Origin: Ascidiaceihabitans donghaensis
GTDB lineage: Bacteria > Pseudomonadota > Alphaproteobacteria > Rhodobacterales > Rhodobacteraceae
Length of the DNA stretch: 64,000 nt
Direction: 5' to 3'
NCBI RefSeq assembly: GCF_900302465.1
Contig: NZ_OMOR01000001.1
Location: 558,001-622,000, forward strand
A program made the position numbers and the translations under genes. Below are positions 35,667 through 43,144 of this stretch, piece after piece. Every line of letters starts with the position of its first letter. Positions within the stretch are counted from its first letter, which is position 1. The notes under the pieces were generated by a model, which was given only the letters and a program-made list of their open reading frames with translations, had not been told where the DNA came from and did no database searches.

Positions 35667-35876
35667 ATGCAGCCTGTCCTTTATTCACATAGACTAAAAA
35701 CGGTGTTGCAACACACCGTGCGTGAATTGGGTCTGACCTTGGTCTTGAATGATCAGCAAAGCCTTTTGCCGCTACGCGAAAACGAGGCTGTTATTCGGGA
35801 AACGGCAGCTTTGTTGGGGATCAATGTGAATATCGAAATAAGCGCGGACAGTACGACAGTGACGTTTTTCGCGTAA
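35667..35876 (+). CDS. Hypothetical small protein
   Basis: 69-aa open frame in the gap between the MITE-like element and the OmpA-family gene. It has no membrane segment and no family I recognise; composition is ordinary (leucine- and glutamate-containing, ending VTFFA). It may be a real small gene or a chance frame. The codon use resembles neighbours only weakly, and the upstream region lacks a strong ribosome binding site. Low confidence. Confidence 0.35.
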   Translation: MQPVLYSHRLKTVLQHTVRELGLTLVLNDQQSLLPLRENEAVIRETAALLGINVNIEISADSTTVTFFA

Positions 35877-35906
35877 AAAGCTGCGCTGATTTGATTGGGG
35901 GATGAA

Positions 35907-36713
35907 ATGGCATATGGGCTGGGTAAAACTGAACCAGCGACTGCACGGTTGCGCAAAGCGGGTTTAAGCCACGCGGCGGCTCAGCGTGTGATGTCGGGGC
36001 GCAAACGCAAAACGCCCTTTGTGCTTTATGTGGCGGGTGCGCTTGGATTTGCTTTGCTGGGTGCCGGGGCATTTACTGCATGGTCGCAGTCGGGAACCGA
36101 CAGCATGACGACTGCCCAAACCGCCGCCGTGCAAGAGGGCGCGGAAAGCACAGATGCAAGCCGCCCGACCGCTGCGCTTGCCACGCCGCAGGACATTGTG
36201 ATTTCCCAACGTGCCGATACGACGCTTGCGTTTTCCTTGACGGAAGTTCCCGGGGTTTTGCCCCCCGCGCAGACCCCTGCACCTGTCATTAGACCCACGC
36301 CACAGCTGAAACCAGCTGCCGATGTGGTGGCAGCCCGCGACTGTGTAGATGATCTTCAAGATATTATGGCCCAAACCGTCATCGGCTTTGACGCCGGTTC
36401 AACGGGTATCAACGCAGATGGGCGCGATACATTGCGGATGCTGGGCATCGCTGTACGCTATTGTCCGCAAGCCCATATTGTCGTGGCCGGGCATTCCGAT
36501 CCGTCCGGCGACGAGGCCAGCAACCTGAAACTCAGCTGGGACCGCGCCGACAGTGCGCTCGCAGTTTTGGCAGACCTTGATCTGTTGGCCGACAACTTTG
36601 AACCGATGGGCTTTGGGTCGCGACTGCCGTTTGCTCAGGGGGATGCGTCAGAGGATGCAGAAAACCGCCGCGTAGATTTTCAAATAACGCGCATCACCAA
36701 AGGGGAAAACTGA
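35907..36713 (+). CDS. OmpA-family peptidoglycan-binding protein
   Basis: Membrane-anchored protein of about 268 aa with a C-terminal OmpA domain. Start ATG at 35907 is preferred: GGGGGATGAA precedes it and the upstream TTG adds only four residues. One membrane helix near residues 35-60 (FVLYVAGALGFALLGAGAFTAW), a proline/alanine-rich periplasmic linker and the OmpA-like C-terminal region: VIGFDAGSTGINADGRDTL, RYCPQAHIVVAGHSDPSGDE and a final ENRRVDFQIT. It may link the inner membrane to peptidoglycan. The next gene starts 1 bp after its stop. Confidence 0.88.
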   Translation: MAYGLGKTEPATARLRKAGLSHAAAQRVMSGRKRKTPFVLYVAGALGFALLGAGAFTAWSQSGTDSMTTAQTAAVQEGAESTDASRPTAALATPQDIVISQRADTTLAFSLTEVPGVLPPAQTPAPVIRPTPQLKPAADVVAARDCVDDLQDIMAQTVIGFDAGSTGINADGRDTLRMLGIAVRYCPQAHIVVAGHSDPSGDEASNLKLSWDRADSALAVLADLDLLADNFEPMGFGSRLPFAQGDASEDAENRRVDFQITRITKGEN

Positions 36714-36714
36714 A

Positions 36715-36927
36715 ATGACAACCACAATCATGGTTTGGGCTGGAATGATCATTCTGTCCGGTGTGCTGGGGTTCGTTTTGGGGCAGCGCCGCGGTGTCGG
36801 TATCGAAGCAAATGACAGCGAAGCCTACGTGTTCGCGCTTGCGAAAATGCAGCGCCGTTTGAACGAGGCAGAGGCCCGTAACCGTCGTGCTGAAGCAGAG
36901 GCGCAAAAGCTAAAACGCCGCCGGTAA
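36715..36927 (+). CDS. Small membrane-anchored coiled-coil protein
   Basis: 70-aa protein with one hydrophobic N-terminal helix (residues about 4-24, IMVWAGMIILSGVLGFVLG) and a charged C-terminal stretch predicted as a coiled coil (ALAKMQRRLNEAEARNRRAE). It starts one base after the OmpA-family stop, so coupled expression with that protein is likely and the two may act together at the envelope. No recognised family; probability of being real rests on coupling and composition. Confidence 0.75.
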   Translation: MTTTIMVWAGMIILSGVLGFVLGQRRGVGIEANDSEAYVFALAKMQRRLNEAEARNRRAEAEAQKLKRRR

Positions 36928-36993
36928 TCAGGCGGTGTCATGTGCTTTACAGGCTATAGTCGCGGCACCGATGGCCGGGGTTAGCGCGAAGGA

Positions 36994-37416
36994 TTAGCGC
37001 GACGGGGCCATTTCGATTGCAATGTCCTGAAGCACGTCCAGCAGGCTGTCCACGTTCACTGTTTCCGGGTTCACATTATCCGTCGAGAAGTAGCGAAGAT
37101 AGATTTCGCGGGTCCGTTCATCCATGCCCTGATGCAAACCCATGGACCACTTTGAAAACATGCGTTCGCGCACATCGGCACATGACAGCAAGATGATGTT
37201 GGCGTGACGGGAATCGCGTGAAATGCGGTGGTACAGGGCGGACACTTCAACGCGTCCGCCTTCAAGCACCTGCAAGAAGTGGTCTCCGTTGTAGTGTAAG
37301 ATTCCCGTCAGATTTTGCCGCGCATTGTTAGTTTGGCACGTTTCGATCAGTGTTTGCGTGTCCAATTTTTCAGACGGGTTGCGTTGGCTGTAGTAAACAA
37401 GACGTGTCAGGTTCAT
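36994..37416 (-). CDS. BLUF domain blue-light photoreceptor
   Basis: 140-aa stand-alone BLUF protein, a flavin-binding blue-light sensor. The hallmark residues are present by family alignment from memory: Tyr8 (in LVYYSQ), Asn31 (NNARQNLTG), Gln49 (FLQVLEGG) and Trp90/Met92 (FSKWSMGL). C-terminal extension of about 45 residues has no recognised output domain, so it acts through a partner or as a short regulator. ATG at 37416 follows GAGGTG. The target system is not identifiable; the gene is divergent from the ribosomal protein genes. Confidence 0.9.
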   Translation of the reverse strand: MNLTRLVYYSQRNPSEKLDTQTLIETCQTNNARQNLTGILHYNGDHFLQVLEGGRVEVSALYHRISRDSRHANIILLSCADVRERMFSKWSMGLHQGMDERTREIYLRYFSTDNVNPETVNVDSLLDVLQDIAIEMAPSR

Positions 37417-37723
37417 CAATACACCTCAGAACTTAGGTTGTTGGTCGCAATATACGGTAGCTGATTGCGTGGATATGTACAGATTTTGATGGCTTGAGGC
37501 CGTTATAAGATGATGTGCAGGCGGAACTTATTCCGGTTAAATCGGGCAAACCCTACAATGGTTGCATCTGGAGCCGAACCGCGTTCTTTTTCAGGGGGCG
37601 AATGGACCAAAACACCCTTGCGTCATGCCCCGTTCCCCCCTATAGCCCAACTTCGTTCCGCGCGTCCGGCCGATATGGCATGCCGAGTCGCGCAAATACC
37701 GAACTCAAACTCAGGAGACGGAA
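37417..37723. other. Intergenic region before rpmI (307 bp)
   Basis: No gene is supported here; short open frames overlap the rpmI start in other frames and have no family features. It should hold the promoters of the divergent BLUF and rpmI-rplT genes and the rpmI leader. I see no convincing hairpin of the known ribosomal-protein autoregulation type. A strong AGGAGACGGAA ribosome binding site precedes rpmI. Confidence 0.5.
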
Positions 37724-37924
37724 ATGCCAAAGATGAAGACGAAATCGAGCGCCAAGAAGCGCTTTAAGGTTTCCGCGACCGGTAAGGTCATGGGCGCCCA
37801 GGCTGGCAAACAGCACGGGATGATCAAACGCACGAACAAATTCCTGCGCAACGCACGCGGCACGACAGCTTTGTCTGCGCCAGATGCAAAAATCATCAAG
37901 GGCTTCATGCCCTACGACCGTTAA
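37724..37924 (+). CDS. rpmI: 50S ribosomal protein L35
   Basis: 66-aa ribosomal protein bL35 of the large subunit. Sequence [38 protein letters not shown] and ending FMPYDR is characteristic. Starts behind AGGAGACGGAA and is followed after 18 bp by rplT. The usual upstream infC gene is not adjacent here. Confidence 0.97.
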   Translation: MPKMKTKSSAKKRFKVSATGKVMGAQAGKQHGMIKRTNKFLRNARGTTALSAPDAKIIKGFMPYDR

Positions 37925-37942
37925 GCCAGAAGGAATTACAAT

Positions 37943-38308
37943 ATGTCTCGAGTCAAAGGTGGCACAGTCACTCACGCCCGTCACAAGAAGGTCATCAAGG
38001 CCGCCAAAGGCTACTACGGCCGTCGCAAGAGCACCTTTAAGGTCGCGCGCCAGGCGGTGGACAAAGCCAATCAATATGCAACCCGTGACCGCCATAACCG
38101 CAAGCGCAACTTCCGCGCTCTGTGGATCCAGCGGATCAACGCGGCGGTACGGTCCCACGACGAGGCGCTGACATATTCGCGCTTCATCAACGGTCTGAAC
38201 TTGGCTGGCATCGAAGTGGACCGTAAGGTTCTGGCCGACTTGGCCGTACACGAGCCCGAAGCATTCGGTGCGATCGTGTCCCAAGCACAGGCTGCTTTGG
38301 CCAACTAA
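37943..38308 (+). CDS. rplT: 50S ribosomal protein L20
   Basis: 121-aa ribosomal protein bL20, an early assembly protein of the large subunit. Motifs: [29 protein letters not shown], and [20 protein letters not shown], then [24 protein letters not shown]. It is co-transcribed with rpmI. A GC-rich terminator hairpin with a T run follows at 38334-38360. In many related bacteria pheS follows closely; here an island of four genes intervenes. Confidence 0.98.
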   Translation: MSRVKGGTVTHARHKKVIKAAKGYYGRRKSTFKVARQAVDKANQYATRDRHNRKRNFRALWIQRINAAVRSHDEALTYSRFINGLNLAGIEVDRKVLADLAVHEPEAFGAIVSQAQAALAN

Positions 38309-38333
38309 GCCAAGCGTACATCGATTTTGAAAG

Positions 38334-38360
38334 GCCGCTCCCGAAGGGGGGCGGCTTTTT
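38334..38360 (+). terminator. Rho-independent terminator after rplT
   Basis: GCCGCTCCC (38334-38342), loop GAAG, GGGGGCGGC (38347-38355), then TTTTT. The stem is 9 bp with one G-T pair and has a run of T after it, oriented for the rpmI-rplT transcript. Confidence 0.85.
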
Positions 38361-38443
38361 CCGTTTGTGCAGCAATCGCGTTTTTACTTGAGAGAATCTG
38401 TAAAATGGGCATGCTGACTGTGTAACTTTAGATTGTAATTTTT

Positions 38444-38935
38444 ATGACGTGTACCACTGGCAACTGTCCGCCGCCCGCGGACAAATGCGCGGCGATCCGC
38501 AAAAAGATCGACGAGGCGATCAACCGTGACAAACGGGCAATGGGTGACAACAAGACGCACGGTTTGAAACATCGTTTTCCCGAGCAGATCAGGGGCGCCA
38601 ACGGACCGGGCACCCAAAGCTGGACGAACCATCACAACCAGATCGTCAATCAGCAAAAGCACCTTGATAAGCTGCTGAAAGAACTTATTAAAAATAGATG
38701 CGGGCCTCCGCCACCAGGGGCGCGAACTTGGGCGACGCGACCTGCGCCCAAGCCTTCTGAATGGGTTGGCCCCGCCACCAGCCCCAGCCCAAGTGTTCTG
38801 CCCAGTGCCGAAACAGCTACAAAAGTTGTGGCGACTGTCGGCATCGGCTATCTGATCTACCGTGGTGTGCGTATGCTGCCGTCTCTCTTTCCTCCGGCTT
38901 GGCCGACAATTCCAGCAAATTTGGCAATCCCATGA
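38444..38935 (+). CDS. Candidate T6SS-associated toxin (polymorphic-toxin-like)
   Basis: 163-aa protein of unusual build. It begins MTCTTGNCPPPADKC with three cysteines, then a charged helical domain holding THGLKHRFPEQIRG and GPGTQSWTNHHNQI (histidine-rich, candidate active-site residues), a proline-rich linker (GPPPPGARTWATRPAPKP) and a C-terminal hydrophobic segment (VVATVGIGYLIYRGVRMLPSLFPP). I recognise this layout from proteins next to DUF4150/PAAR and DUF4123 genes in type VI loci, but the exact family is uncertain. The stop overlaps the next start (ATGA); no clear ribosome binding site lies before this ATG. Confidence 0.62.
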   Translation: MTCTTGNCPPPADKCAAIRKKIDEAINRDKRAMGDNKTHGLKHRFPEQIRGANGPGTQSWTNHHNQIVNQQKHLDKLLKELIKNRCGPPPPGARTWATRPAPKPSEWVGPATSPSPSVLPSAETATKVVATVGIGYLIYRGVRMLPSLFPPAWPTIPANLAIP

Positions 38936-39639
38936 CACTCAGACAACAGTCAAACTCTCGCCCTCCGGAACACTGGGGGGCTTTGGTCGCATATTTTTCT
39001 ATGGATGTGACGGACGCGTTCTGGCCTCGTTTGGGGTTCGAAAGCGCCCGCGCAATGGATGAATGCCGCGCTGATCTGCGGGACATGGTGATGCGGCTTC
39101 GGGATGCGGCTTTGGCGTCACCGGAGCCATTGCCGGATATTCGGGATTGGCTGTTTGGTGGTGATCAATTGGCCTGGACCCCACAAGAAGTGCAAAGCTT
39201 TTTTGACATCGGCATCGACTTCGAAACCGAGCATTCAGAAAAGCCGCATATTTCATCGTGGGCGACGGCGTTTTTGTATTTCCCTGATATGTTTGAACCA
39301 ACAGTCAAAGCCATCAATCATCCTGACACAATTGGCCATATTCTTGAGATGCGCGATTCAGAATTGCCCACGGACGTGCCGGAAAAGCTGAGCCCATGGG
39401 ACGCTCAAATCTGCGCCCGGCACGGTTGGAACCCCGTAGACGAATTGGACTATTTCCCCCCTTTGGGTGATTTGTCTATTGTTGAGAACCAGAAGATCAC
39501 CGACCAGATCCTACGCTGGGCATCGCTGAATCTTGATCCTGCTGCGCAAAGGGTGCTGTGGGAAAACGCACAGGCTGTGATTGAAGAACTGGGCGTCTGG
39601 ATGCCAGAGCCGCTGAACCCCCTGCATTTGAAAGTCTAA
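38932..39639 (+). CDS. Candidate immunity protein
   Basis: 235-aa soluble protein with no signal peptide or membrane helix and a marked acidic character. It starts at the ATG at 38932, overlapping the stop of the toxin-like gene by 4 bp, as effector and immunity genes often do. I do not recognise a domain; notable stretches are WLFGGDQLAWTPQEVQSFFD and DMFEPTVKAINHPDTIGH. The immunity label rests on coupling, size and acidity alone, not on homology. Confidence 0.5.
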   Translation: MTLRQQSNSRPPEHWGALVAYFSMDVTDAFWPRLGFESARAMDECRADLRDMVMRLRDAALASPEPLPDIRDWLFGGDQLAWTPQEVQSFFDIGIDFETEHSEKPHISSWATAFLYFPDMFEPTVKAINHPDTIGHILEMRDSELPTDVPEKLSPWDAQICARHGWNPVDELDYFPPLGDLSIVENQKITDQILRWASLNLDPAAQRVLWENAQAVIEELGVWMPEPLNPLHLKV

Positions 39640-39642
39640 AGA

Positions 39643-40002
39643 ATGTTCCGCATTTCCAAAGCCCAAATGGCTGCTTTGAATGAAACCGCAACTGTGCGCC
39701 TGAAGCGGCGTGTGGCAGAACAAGTGATATTGGAAGCACCTGCATGGGCCGAAGAACGGGACGCCCTTGATGCAGTGATTGATCAGCTTTTTGAAAGTGG
39801 GTTTACCAGTTTCGACACGCTTTACGGCGCCACGATCGGCCTGATCCTTGTGGCGCAACGTGCAGACATGCCAGATGCCGCCGAGGCGCGGGCGCTAACG
39901 GATGCTATTCTCTTTAATCAGGATCACTCAGCCGAGGCGCGGCTGGCCTTTTTTGATGCTCAGGAATTAACCGAACCCGCGTCTAGGTTGGTCGCAGAAT
40001 AA
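39643..40002 (+). CDS. Helical T6SS-locus-associated hypothetical protein
   Basis: 119-aa protein, mostly alpha-helical with no membrane segment. The opening MFRISKAQMAALNETATVRL is reminiscent of small proteins that sit between DUF4123 and effector genes in type VI loci, from memory. It starts 3 bp after the candidate immunity gene and its 3' end overlaps the convergent DUF4123 gene by 20 bp. Function unknown; a structural or accessory role in effector handling is possible. Confidence 0.55.
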   Translation: MFRISKAQMAALNETATVRLKRRVAEQVILEAPAWAEERDALDAVIDQLFESGFTSFDTLYGATIGLILVAQRADMPDAAEARALTDAILFNQDHSAEARLAFFDAQELTEPASRLVAE

Positions 40003-40639
40003 CAAAGTCTTCACCGCTTTTGGCCCCAAACGCTTCGACGCCCTTAAGTAGGGCGTGCAGTTGGTTTGGGTCCAGAACCTCGGCAAGACGTTCCACCCAT
40101 GAGGGTTCCCAGAATCGGAAAAACATCCATGTGTCCGTTTCGTCGCGGACTTTGGTAAACTTGCGGAAATGGGACCGTAAGCTGTTCAAGTCTTCATACG
40201 ACCGCAAGATCACGCCGCCGTCCGTATCCCAAACGTCCCAAGGCGCAGAGGACCGTGTGAACAGGCCCCGAACAAACCGGTTGTTGTCTTCCAGCGCAAC
40301 GATCCAAGGGGCTGCATCCCCCAGATCCTCCAAGGCCTTGCCCTGAAACAAGCATTGATGTGGCAGGCGGGATCCTTCCAACATCTGAGGCAAGTTTGTG
40401 ATCTTGGCGGCATCCAGAATTGCAAAACTGGCAGGTGCTGCCGCATCGGGGGACTTTGGCAACGGACCAAAGACGGCGGGCCAAAGTGCGGCAGGCACAG
40501 TTTCGTCTGTTGTGCCGTCCAAAGGGGTCACACCCGTGATCCTGTCCAGCGCATAATGCATGGGGTTATGCGGTGTCTGCGCAATCGCATCTGTCTTGGA
40601 TGCGGTCGGGGTCAGGGCCCATGGATCGTCTTCTTGCAT
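39983..40639 (-). CDS. DUF4123 domain protein, putative T6SS effector adaptor (Tap/TEC-like)
   Basis: 218-aa protein with DUF4123 features: SFAILDAAKITNLPQML, HQCLFQGKALEDLGDAAPWIVALE, NRFVRGLFTRSSAPWDVWDTDGGVILRSYEDLNSLRSHFRKFTKVRDE and WMFFRFWEPSW. Members of this family load effectors onto VgrG in type VI secretion. It converges on the toxin-like operon across its 3' end, an arrangement unlike the usual co-directional one. VgrG, Hcp and sheath genes are absent from the window, so function depends on a T6SS elsewhere. Confidence 0.82.
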   Translation of the reverse strand: MQEDDPWALTPTASKTDAIAQTPHNPMHYALDRITGVTPLDGTTDETVPAALWPAVFGPLPKSPDAAAPASFAILDAAKITNLPQMLEGSRLPHQCLFQGKALEDLGDAAPWIVALEDNNRFVRGLFTRSSAPWDVWDTDGGVILRSYEDLNSLRSHFRKFTKVRDETDTWMFFRFWEPSWVERLAEVLDPNQLHALLKGVEAFGAKSGEDFVILRPT

Positions 40640-40791
40640 TGCGCCTACCCCTTACGTTTACCCAGCCTATCCTGTGTTTTCGTTTGATTTTGTCAACCAA
40701 AGGTTACGGTTTGGCTGTCGTTTGCAATGGCACGGCTTGCAATCAAAACCCTCGGGCGCTAGCAGAGTGCAACATTATTTGAGGGGCCGTC

Positions 40792-41865
40792 ATGGACGAT
40801 CTGAAAGCCAAATATCTTGACCAAATCGCTGGTGCTGCTGATGAAGCCGCCCTTGAGGACATCCGCTTGGCTGCTGTTGGCAAAAAAGGCGAAGTTGCGT
40901 TGAAGATGCGTGAATTGGGCAAAATGACCCCCGAAGAACGCCAGACAGCAGGTCCGGCGCTGAATGCCCTCAAGGACGAAATCAACAGCGCTTTGGCCGC
41001 TAAAAAGGCAGGTCTTGCCGATGCGGCCCTTGATGCGCGTTTGCGCACTGAATGGCTGGATGTCACCTTGCCGACGCGTCCGCAACGCCGTGGGTCCATT
41101 CACCCGATTTCCCAAGTCACCGAAGAAGTTACAGCCATCTTCGCAGAGATGGGGTTTTCCGTGGCCGAGGGCCCGCGCATCGACACCGACTGGTATAACT
41201 TTGACGCGCTGAACATCCCCGGCCACCATCCGGCGCGTGCCGAAATGGACACATTTTACATGCACCGTGCGGAGGGCGACGACCGCCCACCCCACGTGTT
41301 GCGCACCCACACAAGCCCCGTGCAAATCCGGTCGATGGAGAAAACGGGTGCGCCCACGCGTATCATCTGCCCGGGCGGCGTGTACCGCGCGGACTACGAT
41401 CAGACCCACACCCCTATGTTCCATCAGGTCGAAGGTCTGGCCATCGACAAGGACATTTCCATGGCCAACCTCAAGTGGGTTCTGGAAGAATTCGTGAAGT
41501 CCTATTTCGAAGTTGATAACGTGGACATCCGCTTCCGCGCGTCACACTTCCCGTTCACCGAACCCTCAGCCGAGGTCGATATTCGCTGTTCTTGGGAAGG
41601 CGGCACCCTGAAAGTGGGCGAGGGCGACGATTGGCTCGAAATCCTTGGCTCTGGCATGGTACACCCCAAAGTGCTGCAAGCGGGTGGTATTGATCCGGCC
41701 GAATGGCAGGGCTTTGCCTTTGGCATGGGGATCGACCGGATTGCGATGCTGAAATACGGCATTCCCGACCTGCGGGCGTTCTTCGACAGCGATCTGCGTT
41801 GGCTGCGGCACTACGGGTTTGCGGCGTTGGACACACCGACGTTGCATGGCGGGTTGAGCCGGTAG
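40792..41865 (+). CDS. pheS: Phenylalanyl-tRNA synthetase subunit alpha
   Basis: Alpha subunit of the alpha2-beta2 enzyme that charges tRNA-Phe. 357 aa, typical size. N-terminal coiled-coil helices, then the class II core: [24 protein letters not shown] (motif 1), [28 protein letters not shown], the motif 2 region [37 protein letters not shown] and the motif 3 region [17 protein letters not shown]. Starts behind GAGGGGCCGTC. Separated from pheT by two other genes. Confidence 0.98.
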   Translation: MDDLKAKYLDQIAGAADEAALEDIRLAAVGKKGEVALKMRELGKMTPEERQTAGPALNALKDEINSALAAKKAGLADAALDARLRTEWLDVTLPTRPQRRGSIHPISQVTEEVTAIFAEMGFSVAEGPRIDTDWYNFDALNIPGHHPARAEMDTFYMHRAEGDDRPPHVLRTHTSPVQIRSMEKTGAPTRIICPGGVYRADYDQTHTPMFHQVEGLAIDKDISMANLKWVLEEFVKSYFEVDNVDIRFRASHFPFTEPSAEVDIRCSWEGGTLKVGEGDDWLEILGSGMVHPKVLQAGGIDPAEWQGFAFGMGIDRIAMLKYGIPDLRAFFDSDLRWLRHYGFAALDTPTLHGGLSR

Positions 41866-41869
41866 GCCT

Positions 41870-42163
41870 TTGTACTACCTCATTGTTCGTTTTTCCGACT
41901 ACTATGCGTGGTGTGAGCGCAAAGTACCTTCGGTATCACGTTGGGCAGTGCGTTCCATCACAGCGCTTTGTTTCGTCGTGCACGTGGTAACCCTGTTTTC
42001 CGGCAATCTTGCGGTATATTTTGGGGTTGGCGCGGTCAGTTTACCGCTTGTGGTGTTTTTGTATGCCCATGAGACATATACACGCAAAGAGGACCGGATT
42101 CGTCAGGCGCAAATGGCGTCGGTGCTGCGGGTCAAAAGCAAGCTGGATCAGAACGGCAAGTGA
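41870..42163 (+). CDS. Small membrane protein between pheS and pheT
   Basis: 97-aa protein with two predicted membrane helices (about residues 28-44, ITALCFVVHVVTLFSGN, and 50-64, FGVGAVSLPLVVFLY) and a charged C-terminus. It starts with TTG at 41870, 4 bp after the pheS stop; no in-frame ATG or GTG precedes its first helix. The short distance suggests co-transcription with pheS. No family recognised. Reality is supported by composition and position, but the start is uncertain. Confidence 0.6.
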   Translation: MYYLIVRFSDYYAWCERKVPSVSRWAVRSITALCFVVHVVTLFSGNLAVYFGVGAVSLPLVVFLYAHETYTRKEDRIRQAQMASVLRVKSKLDQNGK

Positions 42164-42232
42164 AGGGTTCTGTCTTGTGGTTCCACGATTTTGTGAGATG
42201 ACACAGCCCCGCCCATCCGCCATGTAAGGCGT

Positions 42233-43048
42233 ATGAAATACGCCATTGCTTTGCTGCTTGCCCTTGTCACATTGCCTGCCCATGCCATGGGCCCATGGAA
42301 ACGAGACTGCCTTTTGGATGTGCCTTGCGCCGTGGGTGACCGGTCCTATCACGTCAGGGAGCCCGACGATTGGGATGGCGAAACCGCGATGCCGGTCCTG
42401 ATCCACTTTCATGGCTGGCAGCGCACCGGTGCTTTGCCTGTGCAACATCAGCGTATTTCCGGGGCGACACGGCGGCGCGGGGTGTTGCTGATCGCGCCCA
42501 ACGGGCTGCGCAAAACGTGGAACATGTGGTCTCCGGATACCGAGGATGTGGCATTTGCACAGGCCGTGCTTGAGGATGTTGCCAAACGCTATCCCATCGA
42601 CCGCGATAATATTTTCATTTCGGGGTATTCCTATGGCTCGATCATGGCTTGGCGTGTGGCCTGTGATCGCGGCGGTCAAATGAATGTGCGCGCTATGCTG
42701 GGGATTTCAGGAACGCTGTCGCAAGCTGAAGACTGCGCACAATCCCCCACACATGTGCGCCACGTGCATGGGCTAAATGACAATGTGCTGGACTTTGAAT
42801 ACGGGGCGAACGGGGACGCAACCTTTCCGGTGGCCCTGTGGCGTCGGCAGATGGGCTGTGGGGACGGAAATGTGCAAAGCAGCTACAATGTGGTTGATTT
42901 TCTGACGTTTCAGCGCACGAAGTGGGCCGATTGCGCGAAGGGAACGGGCGTGGTTCTGGACACCCATCCCGGTGGGCACTTTATCCCGCATGGCTGGATT
43001 GGGCGGCAACTGGATGACCTGTTGGGCCGTGTGCCGACCTACCCGTAA
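42233..43048 (+). CDS. Secreted esterase, polyhydroxybutyrate depolymerase (LpqC)-like
   Basis: Exported alpha/beta hydrolase of 271 aa. Signal peptide at residues 1-19 (ALVTLPAHA). The fold's nucleophile motif GYSYGS is near residue 130 (serine nucleophile) with LIHFHGWQRTGALP as the oxyanion region and HPGGHFIPHGWIGRQ as the likely catalytic histidine near the end. It may hydrolyse a polyester or ester, for example a polyhydroxyalkanoate or a plant polymer side group. It lies between pheS and pheT, which is unusual. Confidence 0.8.
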   Translation: MKYAIALLLALVTLPAHAMGPWKRDCLLDVPCAVGDRSYHVREPDDWDGETAMPVLIHFHGWQRTGALPVQHQRISGATRRRGVLLIAPNGLRKTWNMWSPDTEDVAFAQAVLEDVAKRYPIDRDNIFISGYSYGSIMAWRVACDRGGQMNVRAMLGISGTLSQAEDCAQSPTHVRHVHGLNDNVLDFEYGANGDATFPVALWRRQMGCGDGNVQSSYNVVDFLTFQRTKWADCAKGTGVVLDTHPGGHFIPHGWIGRQLDDLLGRVPTYP

Positions 43049-43144
43049 GGTGTCGCTTTAGCGCACCATTGCTTGCACTTGAGGTCATTCTTTGTCATTG
43101 CACAGGGAACACAAATCTTTCGGTTTCCCAAAGGCACTCCCGCG

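Noticed and set aside
37510-37767. 85-aa open frame overlapping the start of rpmI
   Set aside because: Out of frame with rpmI, no family resemblance and no distinct ribosome binding site.
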